Of a stretch of DNA of 64,000 nucleotides, positions 53,464 to 61,768 are shown piece after piece. Where the stretch lies: positions 119,209 to 183,208 of the forward strand of contig NZ_JAJSON010000026.1 in the NCBI RefSeq assembly GCF_022410465.1, given 5' to 3'. The notes under the pieces were generated by a model. That model ran no database searches. It was not told the origin of the DNA and saw only the letters and a program-made list of their open reading frames with translations. Each line of letters begins with the position of its first letter. Within the stretch, counting starts at the first letter, position 1. Origin of the DNA: Christiangramia crocea (GTDB lineage: Bacteria > Bacteroidota > Bacteroidia > Flavobacteriales > Flavobacteriaceae). The position numbers and the translations under genes are program-made.

Positions 53464-53494
53464 CAAAAATAACTCTTTTAAAGGCTTTGGCAAA
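53464..53494 (-). promoter_or_regulatory. Promoter of the split transketolase operon
   Basis: On the minus strand TTTG (53494 to 53491), then 19 nt, then TATTTTTG (53471 to 53464) match the Bacteroidota consensus TTTG-N19-21-TAnnTTTG exactly. The element lies 28 bp upstream of the ATG at 53436. Confidence 0.75.
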
Positions 53495-53580
53495 GTAACA
53501 TCACCTCAGATATTAACTTTTTATTGAAATTACTAACAGAGCTTACCAGTATTAAGGCTTCCATTTGAGTTTTAGTTGAG

Positions 53581-53588
53581 TATCTTTG
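53581..53588 (+). promoter_or_regulatory. Putative -7 element of tgt
   Basis: TATCTTTG matches TAnnTTTG and lies 18 bp before the tgt ATG. No TTG at the usual -33 spacing is clear (a TTTG is only 13 nt away), so only the -7 half is well supported. Confidence 0.45.
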
Positions 53589-53606
53589 CACCGATTAAAT
53601 TGAACT

Positions 53607-54737
53607 ATGAAATTTGAACTTTTAACTACCGATCCCGGTAGTAAAGCACGAGCAGGAACAATTACAACAGATCACGGGGAAATTGAAACTCCCATTTTTA
53701 TGCCGGTTGGTACGGTAGGATCGGTTAAAGGAGTGCACCAGCGAGAGCTTAAAAACGATATAAATCCAGATATTATTCTGGGGAATACCTATCATCTCTA
53801 TTTAAGACCTCAAACCGATATTCTGAAAAAGGCCGGTGGACTTCATAAATTCATTAACTGGGACCGCAGCATACTTACAGATAGTGGAGGCTACCAGGTT
53901 TATTCACTTTCAGAAAGAAGGAAGATCAAGGAAGAAGGAGTGAAGTTCAAATCTCATATAGACGGTTCATATCATACTTTTACTCCGGAAAATGTGATGG
54001 AGATACAGAGGGCGATAGGTGCTGATATTATAATGGCATTTGATGAATGTACACCTTATCCATGTGATTATAATTACGCCAAGCGGTCCATGCATATGAC
54101 GCATCGCTGGCTGGACAGATGTATAAATCATCTTGAAAAGACACCGGAAATCTACGATTATAAACAGACTTTGTTTCCAATTGTACAGGGAAGTACTTAT
54201 AAGGACCTTAGAAAACAGTCGGCCGAATATATTGCCAATGCCGGAGCAGAGGGAAACGCTATTGGTGGACTATCGGTAGGTGAGCCTGCCGAGGAAATGT
54301 ATGCAATGACAGAGGTTGTAACAGAGATACTTCCGGAAGATAAACCGCGTTACTTAATGGGGGTTGGGACTCCTATCAATATCCTTGAAAATATTGCCTT
54401 GGGAATTGATATGTTCGATTGTGTGATGCCCACCAGAAATGGAAGGAATGGAATGTTATTTACCTCTCATGGAACTATCAATATAAAGAACAAGAAATGG
54501 GAAGCCGATTTTTCTCCTATTGATGAGGAAGGAATAACTTTCGTGGATTCTCAATATTCCAAGGCTTATGTGAGGCATTTATTTTCTGTAAATGAAATGC
54601 TTGGCAGGCAAATTGCCAGTATCCATAACCTTGGCTTTTATCTTTGGTTGGTAAGAGAGGCCAGAAAGCATATCTTAGCCGGGGATTTTACCCAGTGGAA
54701 GAATAAAATGGTAAAACAAATGGATAAACGACTTTAA
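53607..54737 (+). CDS. tgt: tRNA-guanine (queuine) transglycosylase without the zinc-site cysteines
   Basis: The 376-residue protein has IFMPVGTVGSVKGVHQRELK, LTDSGGYQVYSLSERRKIKE with the catalytic Asp, and IMAFDECTPYP. GLSVGEPAEEMYAM and GIDMFDCVMPTRNGRNGMLF hold the second active Asp. It exchanges guanine-34 for a queuine precursor in tRNA. The usual C-x-C-x2-C zinc site is absent: SPIDEEGITFVDSQYSKAYV stands where the three Cys are expected, although the downstream His in VRHLF remains. The same loss probably occurs across Bacteroidota. It is followed 9 bp later by the lptF/G-type gene. Confidence 0.93.
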   Translation: MKFELLTTDPGSKARAGTITTDHGEIETPIFMPVGTVGSVKGVHQRELKNDINPDIILGNTYHLYLRPQTDILKKAGGLHKFINWDRSILTDSGGYQVYSLSERRKIKEEGVKFKSHIDGSYHTFTPENVMEIQRAIGADIIMAFDECTPYPCDYNYAKRSMHMTHRWLDRCINHLEKTPEIYDYKQTLFPIVQGSTYKDLRKQSAEYIANAGAEGNAIGGLSVGEPAEEMYAMTEVVTEILPEDKPRYLMGVGTPINILENIALGIDMFDCVMPTRNGRNGMLFTSHGTINIKNKKWEADFSPIDEEGITFVDSQYSKAYVRHLFSVNEMLGRQIASIHNLGFYLWLVREARKHILAGDFTQWKNKMVKQMDKRL

Positions 54738-54746
54738 TTTGAGGAT

Positions 54747-55823
54747 TTGAAGATTCTTGATTGGTACATACTTAAGCGGTATTTAGGGACTTTCATCATG
54801 ATGCTGGTCCTTTTTATTCCTATTGGAATTACCGTAAATCTTGCCGAGAAGATAGATAAGATTCTCGAAAATGAGGTCCCTTTCATTGAAGTTGTATATT
54901 ATTATGTAGATTTTACGGTCTATTTTGCCAATCTGTTATTTCCTATTTTCCTTTTTCTTTCGGTTATCTGGTTTACCTCCAAACTGGCCATGAACACAGA
55001 GATCGTCGCTTTTTTAAGTAGCGGGGTTTCCTTTTACCGTTTCTTGCGCCCTTATCTGGTGGGAGCTACCATTGTTTGTGTCGGCGCTCTTATTTTGGCG
55101 ATGTACCTGGCACCCCAGGCGAGCAAAGGCTTTAATGAATTTAAATATCAGTACCTTAAACGGGGAGAACAAACCCGGGAGACGAATGATGTTTACAGGC
55201 AGGTGAAAGATAATGAATATATTTATGCCAGTCACTTTCAGCCTAAATCAAAATCGGCCAGAAATTTTACCCTGGAGCATTTTGAAGGGAATGAACTGGA
55301 ATTTAAAATAAGTGCCTCGCATCTCCGATATAATGAAGAAGACAGTACCTATGAGTTAACCCGGGTGGATAAAAGAATAATTGGCAAAGAAGAAGACAGT
55401 ATTATGTATATGCGTACCCTGGATACAATACTTCCATTCGAATTTGACGAACTTACTCCTGAATCTTATATTGCCGAAACACTTAACTATACTGAGCTAA
55501 ACGAATTTATTGAAAAGGAAAGACGCCGAGGGTCGGGAAATATCAACCGTTACCTGGTAGTGGCTTATAAAAGATGGAGTATACCGATTTCAGCCTATAT
55601 CCTTACAATAATCGCCGTGGCGGTGGCTTCTTTTAAAAGAAGGGGAGGAATGGGTGTAAATCTCGCAGTAGGAATCACCCTGGCATTTATCTTTGTTTTC
55701 TTTGACAAGGTCTTTGGAACTATGGCAGAACAATCAACCTTCTCACCCTTAGTCGCTGTGTGGTTTCCCAATGTGGTTTTTGGAATTCTTGCAGTTATCC
55801 TGCTGTACCGGGCCAAGCGATAA
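54747..55823 (+). CDS. LptF/LptG family LPS export permease
   Basis: The 358-residue protein (TTG start) has the YjgP/YjgQ layout. Three N-terminal helices (LDWYILKRYLGTFIMMLVLF; VVYYYVDFTVYFANLLFPIF; VGATIVCVGALILAMYLAP) surround a periplasmic beta-jellyroll region of about 150 residues. Three C-terminal helices (WSIPISAYILTIIAVAVASF onward) follow. It forms the membrane part of the LPS-extracting transporter with LptB (45599). It may be LptG or LptF; these cannot be separated with confidence. Probably co-transcribed with tgt. Confidence 0.88.
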   Translation: MKILDWYILKRYLGTFIMMLVLFIPIGITVNLAEKIDKILENEVPFIEVVYYYVDFTVYFANLLFPIFLFLSVIWFTSKLAMNTEIVAFLSSGVSFYRFLRPYLVGATIVCVGALILAMYLAPQASKGFNEFKYQYLKRGEQTRETNDVYRQVKDNEYIYASHFQPKSKSARNFTLEHFEGNELEFKISASHLRYNEEDSTYELTRVDKRIIGKEEDSIMYMRTLDTILPFEFDELTPESYIAETLNYTELNEFIEKERRRGSGNINRYLVVAYKRWSIPISAYILTIIAVAVASFKRRGGMGVNLAVGITLAFIFVFFDKVFGTMAEQSTFSPLVAVWFPNVVFGILAVILLYRAKR

Positions 55824-55881
55824 TTACTAAATTCCTATAAAATTTAAAGCTTTTCCGGGAATTCTATCCTTTCAAAGTTGT

Positions 55882-55889
55882 TATATTTG
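55882..55889 (+). promoter_or_regulatory. Putative -7 element of accA
   Basis: TATATTTG matches the Bacteroidota -7 consensus and lies 31 bp before the accA ATG. The -33 region is not clear at standard spacing. The 97-bp gap after the lptF/G-type gene makes an independent promoter reasonable. Confidence 0.5.
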
Positions 55890-55920
55890 TAAGCTATAAA
55901 AATTAAATGCCATAACCCGT

Positions 55921-56874
55921 ATGGAATATTTAGATTTTGAACAACCTATAAAAGAGCTTGAAGAACAGTATGCTAAGGCGTGCAATATTGGTGAAGAAAG
56001 TGAAGTTGATGTGACGGCTACCTGTAAGCAGATTGAGAAGAAACTTATTGAAAAGAAGAAAGAGATCTATAAGAATCTAACACCCTGGCAGAGGGTTCAA
56101 CTTTCAAGACATCCCAACAGGCCATATACGCTTGATTATATCAATGCAATTTGTGGAGATACCTTTCTTGAACTACATGGAGACCGTAATGTAAAGGATG
56201 ATAAAGCGATGATAGGAGGTCTTGGAAAGATCGATGATCAAAGCTATATGTTCATTGGTCAGCAAAAAGGTTTTAACACAAAGACAAGACAGTATCGTAA
56301 TTTCGGGATGGCCAATCCGGAAGGCTATAGAAAAGCTCTTAGATTAATGAAGTCTGCCGAGAAATTTGGAGTTCCTGTGGTATGTTTTGTAGATACCCCG
56401 GGAGCCTACCCCGGACTCGAAGCTGAAGAAAGAGGACAGGGAGAGGCTATTGCCAGAAACATTCTGGAAATGACGAGGCTAAAAGTGCCAATCATAGTGG
56501 TGATCATTGGTGAAGGAGCCAGCGGTGGAGCCCTGGGAATTGGAGTGGGAGATAAGGTGATGATGCTTGAGAATACCTGGTATTCGGTGATCTCTCCGGA
56601 ATCCTGTTCTTCAATTCTATGGAGAAGCTGGGAGTACAAAGAAACTGCGGCTGAAGCTTTAAAGCTTACCGCAACAGATATGAAAAAACAAAAGCTTATC
56701 GATGAGATCGTGAAAGAACCTTTAGGTGGAGCTCATAGTAATAAAGAGGAAACTTATAATAAGGTAAAATCTGCGATTTCCCAAGCTTATTCTGAATTTA
56801 AAAACTTATCACCAGAAGATCTGGTTGAAAAAAGAATGGATAAATATTTGGCGATGGGTGTGTTCAAAGGATAA
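55921..56874 (+). CDS. accA: Acetyl-CoA carboxylase carboxyltransferase subunit alpha
   Basis: The 317-residue protein has the AccA signature throughout: [99 protein letters not shown] and the oxyanion-hole glycines [35 protein letters not shown] follows. It transfers carboxyl from biotin to acetyl-CoA to form malonyl-CoA for fatty acid synthesis. AccD is not in the window. A terminator follows. Confidence 0.95.
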   Translation: MEYLDFEQPIKELEEQYAKACNIGEESEVDVTATCKQIEKKLIEKKKEIYKNLTPWQRVQLSRHPNRPYTLDYINAICGDTFLELHGDRNVKDDKAMIGGLGKIDDQSYMFIGQQKGFNTKTRQYRNFGMANPEGYRKALRLMKSAEKFGVPVVCFVDTPGAYPGLEAEERGQGEAIARNILEMTRLKVPIIVVIIGEGASGGALGIGVGDKVMMLENTWYSVISPESCSSILWRSWEYKETAAEALKLTATDMKKQKLIDEIVKEPLGGAHSNKEETYNKVKSAISQAYSEFKNLSPEDLVEKRMDKYLAMGVFKG

Positions 56875-56900
56875 GTTCTTTATTTATATAACTTCATTAG

Positions 56901-56931
56901 AAAATCCGGAAGTATGTCTCCGGATTTTTTT
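56901..56931 (+). terminator. Rho-independent terminator of accA
   Basis: A 10-bp stem AAAATCCGGA (56901-56910) with TCCGGATTTT (56919-56928), 8-nt loop, is followed by a T run. It lies 27 bp after the accA stop. Confidence 0.85.
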
Positions 56932-57043
56932 ATCTTATTAACAAGAAAAGATACTTATCAACAGGTGAATTGTTGATTACCTGTTAAGTAAGAAAAGCTG
57001 AATTTTTTAAGAGTGTCTTAACAAATTTTTTACTTTCGTTTCT

Positions 57044-58600
57044 ATGGAAAAAATCACCTCCCCCCAGAATATATCATATAAAAAATCTAATGTTGTAAGT
57101 TTAGAAAAAGGAAAAGTGCCTCCGCAAGCGGTTGATTTAGAAGAGGTTGTGCTGGGAGCTATGATGATTGACAAAAAAGGCGTGGATGAAATCATAGATA
57201 TTCTGCATCCTGAAGCCTTCTACAAGAACGCTCATAAACTCATATATGAGGCAATTAAAAAATTATTTGATAATTCAGAGGCGATTGACTTATTAACCGT
57301 TTCCAACCAGCTTAAGAAAGATGGGTATTTTGATAAAGTTGGTGGGGACTATTACCTCATTCAACTTACTCAAAAGGTTTCGAGTTCAGCGCATATAGAG
57401 TTTCACGCGCGTATTATCCTTCAGAAATATATTCAGCGTAGTCTTATAAAGATTTCAAATGAGATCATTGAAGAGGCTTTTGATGAAGGTACCGATGTTT
57501 TTGATCTTCTGGATAATGCAGAAGCCAAATTATATGAGGTGACTCAGGGGAATATTAAACGTTCTACTGAAACCGCTCAGAGTCTTGTGATCCAGGCTAA
57601 AAAGAAAATCCAGGAAATATCCAATAAAGAAGGGCTCAGTGGGGTGCCTTCAGGATTCGAGAAACTTGATGAATTGACTTCCGGCTGGCAGCCATCAGAT
57701 TTGATCATTGTTGCGGCCCGTCCGGGTATGGGAAAAACGGCCCTCACCTTATCTATGGCCAGAAATATAGCCGTTGATCAGGGTGTTCCGGTAGCATTCT
57801 TCTCTCTGGAGATGTCTTCCGTACAGCTTATTACCCGTTTGATATCTTCCGAAACCGGTCTTTCTTCTGAAAAACTAAGAACCGGTAAATTAGAACAACA
57901 CGAATGGGAACAATTAAATGTTAAGGTAAAAGATCTTGAGAAAGCTCCCTTATTTATTGACGATACGCCATCACTTTCGATCTTTGATCTTAGGGCGAAA
58001 GCACGTAGACTTGCTTCTCAGCATGGAATTAAGATGATTGTGATAGATTACCTTCAGCTAATGACAGCCGGAGGAAGTCAGAAAGGCGGAAACAGGGAGC
58101 AGGAGATTTCTACCATTTCCCGTAACCTAAAGGCGCTGGCAAAAGAATTGAGCGTACCGGTAATAGCATTATCACAGCTTTCCCGTGCGGTGGAGACGCG
58201 TGGTGGGAGTAAGCGTCCATTGCTTTCCGACCTTAGGGAATCCGGAGCGATCGAGCAGGATGCCGATATCGTTTCCTTCATTTACCGTCCGGAATATTAT
58301 AAAATCGAGGAATGGGATGATGAAGAAAGAACCCCAACCCAGGGACAGGCAGAATTTATTGTGGCTAAGCACCGTAATGGTGGACTTGAAAATATCAGGC
58401 TTAAATTTATTGGAGAACTCGGTAAATTTGATAATTTAGAAGACTTTAGTTTCCCATCCGAAATTCCTTCCAGTATGAACAGTGCTGAAGGGGATGGTGA
58501 TTTTGGAAACTATAATTTGCCAAACCCAAGTGCCAACGAGGCTTTTGGGAGTTCAATGAATTCTGATTTTGATGATGACGATAATGACGTTCCGTTCTAA
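57044..58600 (+). CDS. dnaB: Replicative DNA helicase DnaB
   Basis: The 518-residue protein has an N-terminal DnaB domain (QAVDLEEVVLGAMMIDKKGV, then FYKNAHKLIYEAIKKLF) and a RecA-like C-terminal domain. The latter shows Walker A VAARPGMGKTALTLSMARNI, AFFSLEMSSVQLITRLISSE, Walker B IKMIVIDYLQLM and ALSQLSRAVETRGGSKRPLL. It is the hexameric fork helicase. No intein or insertion is visible; the C-terminal tail is rich in Asn, Ser and Asp (DDDDNDVPF). Its end overlaps an alternative start of the next gene. Confidence 0.95.
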   Translation: MEKITSPQNISYKKSNVVSLEKGKVPPQAVDLEEVVLGAMMIDKKGVDEIIDILHPEAFYKNAHKLIYEAIKKLFDNSEAIDLLTVSNQLKKDGYFDKVGGDYYLIQLTQKVSSSAHIEFHARIILQKYIQRSLIKISNEIIEEAFDEGTDVFDLLDNAEAKLYEVTQGNIKRSTETAQSLVIQAKKKIQEISNKEGLSGVPSGFEKLDELTSGWQPSDLIIVAARPGMGKTALTLSMARNIAVDQGVPVAFFSLEMSSVQLITRLISSETGLSSEKLRTGKLEQHEWEQLNVKVKDLEKAPLFIDDTPSLSIFDLRAKARRLASQHGIKMIVIDYLQLMTAGGSQKGGNREQEISTISRNLKALAKELSVPVIALSQLSRAVETRGGSKRPLLSDLRESGAIEQDADIVSFIYRPEYYKIEEWDDEERTPTQGQAEFIVAKHRNGGLENIRLKFIGELGKFDNLEDFSFPSEIPSSMNSAEGDGDFGNYNLPNPSANEAFGSSMNSDFDDDDNDVPF

Positions 58601-58664
58601 TGAAAACAGGCTGAATTCAGCTAAAGAAAACACTCGATCTAAAAATAACGGAAGCAGCAAAGTA

Positions 58665-59924
58665 TTGAAAAATGCCTTGCTGCTTTCTTTTTTAGTTCTT
58701 TTAAGTACACAATTGTTCGCATCAAAGATCCTGATCCCGATGGATGCCGAATCCCAAAGCAATCATTTAAAGGCTTATGGGATCGTATATTACTCTTTGG
58801 AGAATCAATTAAACGTAAATTGGCTCCTCAATTACAGAGGAGGTTCTTTTCTGATTTCCGATTCTGAAAGGCTTAGAAAGGAATGTCAGATTCGAGGGGT
58901 GGATTTTGAGCTGATAAGCGATAATATGGCTGGAAGTATTCTGGAAGAGATAAGCAGCCCTTCTAAAAATATGGAATCTGTCGCTCTGGAGAAAGCTCCC
59001 AAAATAGCAGTTTACAGTCCTAAAGGAAACAAGCCCTGGGATGATGCCGTGACAATGGCCCTTACTTACGCTGAGATCCCATATCAAACCATTTATGACA
59101 GGGAAGTGCTTAGCGATGCTTTACTGCTCTATGACTGGCTGCATTTGCATCATGAAGATTTTACCGGTCAGTACGGAAAATTCTATCGTGCCTTTAGAAC
59201 CGCTCCCTGGTACATTGAAGAGAAAAAGGAGGCTGAAGCACTTGCTACAGAACTGGGTTATTCGAAAGTTTCTGAGGAAAAGCTGGCAGTCGCCATTAAA
59301 ATAAGGGATTATGTGGTTGGCGGCGGATTTATGTTTGCGATGTGTAGCGCCACCGATAGTTTTGATATTGCTTTGGCTGCTGAAGGTGTTGATATTGCAG
59401 AAGCAATGTTCGATGGAGATCCCAGTGAACCAGGTTATCAGGCGAAAATAGATTATGCTAAGACTTTTGCTTTTACCGATTTTGAACTGGAAAGAAGTCC
59501 GATGGTATACGAATTCTCCAGTATAGATATGACCGCAAAAAGACAAATTCCCAAGGAGAGTGATTATTTCACGCTTATGGATTATTCTGCCAAATGGGAT
59601 GTGGTGCCAACGATGCTTACTCAAAATCACACCAGGCTGGTAAAAGGTTTTATGGGACAAACAACAAGTTATGATCCATCTACAGTAAAACCCGGAGTGC
59701 TTATAATGGGAGAGAGCAAATTGAATGGAGAGGCACGTTATATTCACGGGATCAAGGGGAAAGGATTTTTTACTTTTTATGGAGGTCACGACCCTGAAGA
59801 TTACCAGCATAGGGTAGGGGATCCTAAAACCGAACTTGAATTACATCCAAATTCTCCCGGTTACAGGCTTATTCTTAATAACGTCCTCTTCCCGGCAGCT
59901 AAAAAGAAAGAGCAAAAGACATAA
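58665..59924 (+). CDS. Conserved secreted protein of unknown function, glutamine-amidotransferase-like core possible
   Basis: The frame is open from an ATG at 58569, inside the end of dnaB. Starting at TTG 58665 gives a clean signal peptide, MKNALLLSFLVLLSTQLFAS, and a 419-residue product, so I prefer that start. The mature protein begins KILIPMDAESQSNHLKAYGI. Other blocks are KIAVYSPKGNKPWDDAVTMA, LHHEDFTGQYGKFY, VVGGGFMFAMCSATDSFDIA and GFFTFYGGHDPEDYQHRVGD. GGGFMFAMCSATD and GGHDPE recall the nucleophile elbow and His-x-Glu of class I amidotransferase-like folds, but this is not proven. Periplasmic location is inferred. Confidence 0.7.
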   Translation: MKNALLLSFLVLLSTQLFASKILIPMDAESQSNHLKAYGIVYYSLENQLNVNWLLNYRGGSFLISDSERLRKECQIRGVDFELISDNMAGSILEEISSPSKNMESVALEKAPKIAVYSPKGNKPWDDAVTMALTYAEIPYQTIYDREVLSDALLLYDWLHLHHEDFTGQYGKFYRAFRTAPWYIEEKKEAEALATELGYSKVSEEKLAVAIKIRDYVVGGGFMFAMCSATDSFDIALAAEGVDIAEAMFDGDPSEPGYQAKIDYAKTFAFTDFELERSPMVYEFSSIDMTAKRQIPKESDYFTLMDYSAKWDVVPTMLTQNHTRLVKGFMGQTTSYDPSTVKPGVLIMGESKLNGEARYIHGIKGKGFFTFYGGHDPEDYQHRVGDPKTELELHPNSPGYRLILNNVLFPAAKKKEQKT

Positions 59925-59939
59925 GAAACTTATCATCTC

Positions 59940-60362
59940 ATGAAGATTTTTCAGAAAGAAATAAGATTAAAAGCCAGAGGCCGCGGCTTTCATCTGGTAA
60001 CTGATGAAATTGTGAATCAGTTTTCGGAAATTAATGATATTAAAACCGGGTTTTTGCAGGTTTTTATAAAGCATACATCGGCTGGCCTGGCGATCAATGA
60101 AAATGCCGATCCTACGGTTCGTGAGGACTTTGAAAGCCATTTCAATGAAATGGTTCCAGAAAACCAACCTTATTACAAGCATACTCTTGAAGGACCTGAT
60201 GATATGCCGGCACATATAAAGTCATCTTTAACCGGAGCTTCGGTTCAGATACCTGTTACGAATGGGAGATTAAACCTGGGTGCCTGGCAGGGGATTTATC
60301 TCTGTGAACATAGAAACAGGGGAGGGTCAAGAAACCTTGTTCTTACGGCTTATGGTGAATAG
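59940..60362 (+). CDS. YjbQ/UPF0047 family protein (secondary thiamine-phosphate synthase-type)
   Basis: The 140-residue protein has the complete family signature: FLQVFIKHTSAGLAINENAD, PTVREDFESHFNEMVPEN, YYKHTLEGPDDMPAHIKSSL and RLNLGAWQGIYLCEHRN followed by RGGSRNLVLTAYGE. Members have weak thiamine-phosphate synthase activity in E. coli complementation; the physiological role is not settled. It starts 15 bp after the secreted-protein gene and is followed by a bidirectional terminator. Confidence 0.9.
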   Translation: MKIFQKEIRLKARGRGFHLVTDEIVNQFSEINDIKTGFLQVFIKHTSAGLAINENADPTVREDFESHFNEMVPENQPYYKHTLEGPDDMPAHIKSSLTGASVQIPVTNGRLNLGAWQGIYLCEHRNRGGSRNLVLTAYGE

Positions 60363-60370
60363 TACAAATA

Positions 60371-60398
60371 AAAAATCCCGCTTTTTAGCGGGATTTTT
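60371..60398. terminator. Bidirectional terminator between yjbQ-like gene and rplT
   Basis: AAAAATCCCGCT (60371-60382), loop TTTT, AGCGGGATTTTT (60387-60398) form a perfect 12-bp stem with A and T runs on its two sides. It ends the plus-strand yjbQ-like transcript and the minus-strand thrS-infC-rpmI-rplT operon. Confidence 0.92.
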
Positions 60399-60419
60399 CT
60401 ATAAGAGAGTGTAATTCGT

Positions 60420-60764
60420 TTATTTTACTTTTTCTACAATTGCTTTAAAAGCCTCTGGGTTATTCATCGCCAAATCGGCAAGAACCTTACGGTTCAATCC
60501 AATATCGCTGGCTTTAAGTTTTCCCATGAATTGTGAATAAGACATTCCGTTTTCTCTGGCAGCAGCGTTAATACGCATAATCCAAAGTGAACGGAAATTA
60601 CGTTTCTTAGCTTTACGGTCTCTGTATGCATAAAGCATAGCTTTTTCAACCGCATTTTTAGCAACGGTCCAAACATTCTTACGACGTCCGAAATAACCTT
60701 TTGCTTGCTTTAAAACTTTTTTTCTACGTGCCCTTTTGGCAACTGAGTTTACTGATCTTGGCAT
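60420..60764 (-). CDS. rplT: 50S ribosomal protein L20
   Basis: The 114-residue protein has the L20 sequence pattern: [60 protein letters not shown] and [20 protein letters not shown]. Standard length. It is the last gene of the infC-rpmI-rplT unit. In other bacteria L20 represses this operon by binding its mRNA. The 121-bp gap to rpmI holds a long AT-rich hairpin. Confidence 0.97.
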   Translation of the reverse strand: MPRSVNSVAKRARRKKVLKQAKGYFGRRKNVWTVAKNAVEKAMLYAYRDRKAKKRNFRSLWIMRINAAARENGMSYSQFMGKLKASDIGLNRKVLADLAMNNPEAFKAIVEKVK

Positions 60765-60791
60765 ATTTTACATTTTTTTGTAGCAGGCGAT

Positions 60792-60838
60792 CCAATAATT
60801 CAAAATTTAAAATTCTGAATTTTGAATTCTTTTATTGG
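60792..60838 (-). other. Hairpin in the rpmI-rplT intergenic region
   Basis: AATTCAAAATT (60797-60807) pairs with AATTTTGAATT (60818-60828) around a 10-nt loop. An outer CCAAT (60792-60796) pairs with ATTGG (60834-60838) across a one-sided bulge. The structure lies in the transcript between L35 and L20. It has no T run, so it is not a standard terminator. A role in mRNA processing or L20 autoregulation is possible but unproven. Confidence 0.6.
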
Positions 60839-60885
60839 CCCAACTCCATGGTTAAATAAATTAATTAAACCTCAAGAGCTTCAAT

Positions 60886-61083
60886 TTACTTTAAACGTAA
60901 TTGAAGTTTGACATTGTCCTTATCTGCATCATGTACCAAAGTACTGTGAGTTAAGGCAAGCTTACGTTTCTTAGACTTCTTTGTTAAGATGTGGCTCTTA
61001 AACGCGTGCTTTCTTTTAATCTTACCTGTACCGGTTAGCTTAAAACGCTTCTTGGCACTGGATTTAGTTTTCATTTTAGGCAT
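60886..61083 (-). CDS. rpmI: 50S ribosomal protein L35
   Basis: The 65-residue protein starts [20 protein letters not shown] and continues [20 protein letters not shown], the conserved basic L35 sequence. Length is standard. It lies between infC and rplT in the usual order. The 112-bp gap to infC includes a small stem CTCTC/GAGAG near 61150-61165. Confidence 0.96.
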
Positions 61084-61195
61084 TGCTGTCCTTTTTTATA
61101 ATTAACTCTCTTATTTCTATTTATATCTATAAAACCTATTCACATTCCTCTCTTTTGGAGAGTCAAAATCGCAAAAGCAATTTTGGGTGAGGTTA

Positions 61196-61753
61196 TTATT
61201 TCGATTTCTTGGTTGGAGATAAAAACATAGTCATACGTTTTCCTTCCAACTTTGGCATTTGTTCTACTTTACCGTATTCTTCCAGATCCTGTGCAAGTCT
61301 TAAAAGAAGAATCTCTCCTTTATCTTTAAAAACGATAGACCGTCCCTTGAAAAATACAAAAGCCTTTAGCTTAGCGCCGTCCTTTAAGAATTTTTCAGCA
61401 TTACGTTTTTTAAACTCGTAATCGTGATCATCTGTATTGGGACCAAATCGAATTTCTTTAACTACCACTTTACTGGCTTTGGCTTTCATGGCTTTCTCAC
61501 GTTTCTTTTGTTCATAAAGAAACTTTTTATAATCCATGACCTTTACTACCGGCGGTTTGGCGTTTGGAGAAATTTCAACTAGATCAAGCTCTTGTTCTTG
61601 TGCAATAGCAAGGGCTTTTCTAATTGGATATACATCCATTTCCACATTATCACCAACAAGGCGTACCTCGTCTGCTTTAATCTTCTCGTTGATTCGGTGT
61701 TGTTCTTCTTTCTGTCGGCCGAATCTGTTCGGTTTTCTTCTACGTATTGCTAT
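61196..61753 (-). CDS. infC: Translation initiation factor IF-3, with AUA start codon
   Basis: From GTG 61645 the product would be a truncated IF-3. The frame stays open upstream to a TAA immediately before the codons GCC ATA GCA ATA CGT, and reads (M)[20 protein letters not shown] then [20 protein letters not shown]. The MAIRRR start and INEKI-x-A-x-EVRLVG block are the normal Bacteroidota IF-3 N-terminus, so the start codon is ATA at 61753-61751. That gives 185 residues, full length, with [20 protein letters not shown] in the linker. Non-standard starts (AUU in E. coli) let IF-3 repress its own translation. It is 15 bp downstream of thrS. Confidence 0.92.
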   Translation of the reverse strand: MAIRRRKPNRFGRQKEEQHRINEKIKADEVRLVGDNVEMDVYPIRKALAIAQEQELDLVEISPNAKPPVVKVMDYKKFLYEQKKREKAMKAKASKVVVKEIRFGPNTDDHDYEFKKRNAEKFLKDGAKLKAFVFFKGRSIVFKDKGEILLLRLAQDLEEYGKVEQMPKLEGKRMTMFLSPTKKSK

Positions 61754-61768
61754 GGCTTAAAATTTAAA

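Noticed and set aside
59121..59810. 229-codon open frame antisense to the secreted-protein gene
   Set aside because: It lies fully inside a well-conserved plus-strand gene and its product shows no domain.
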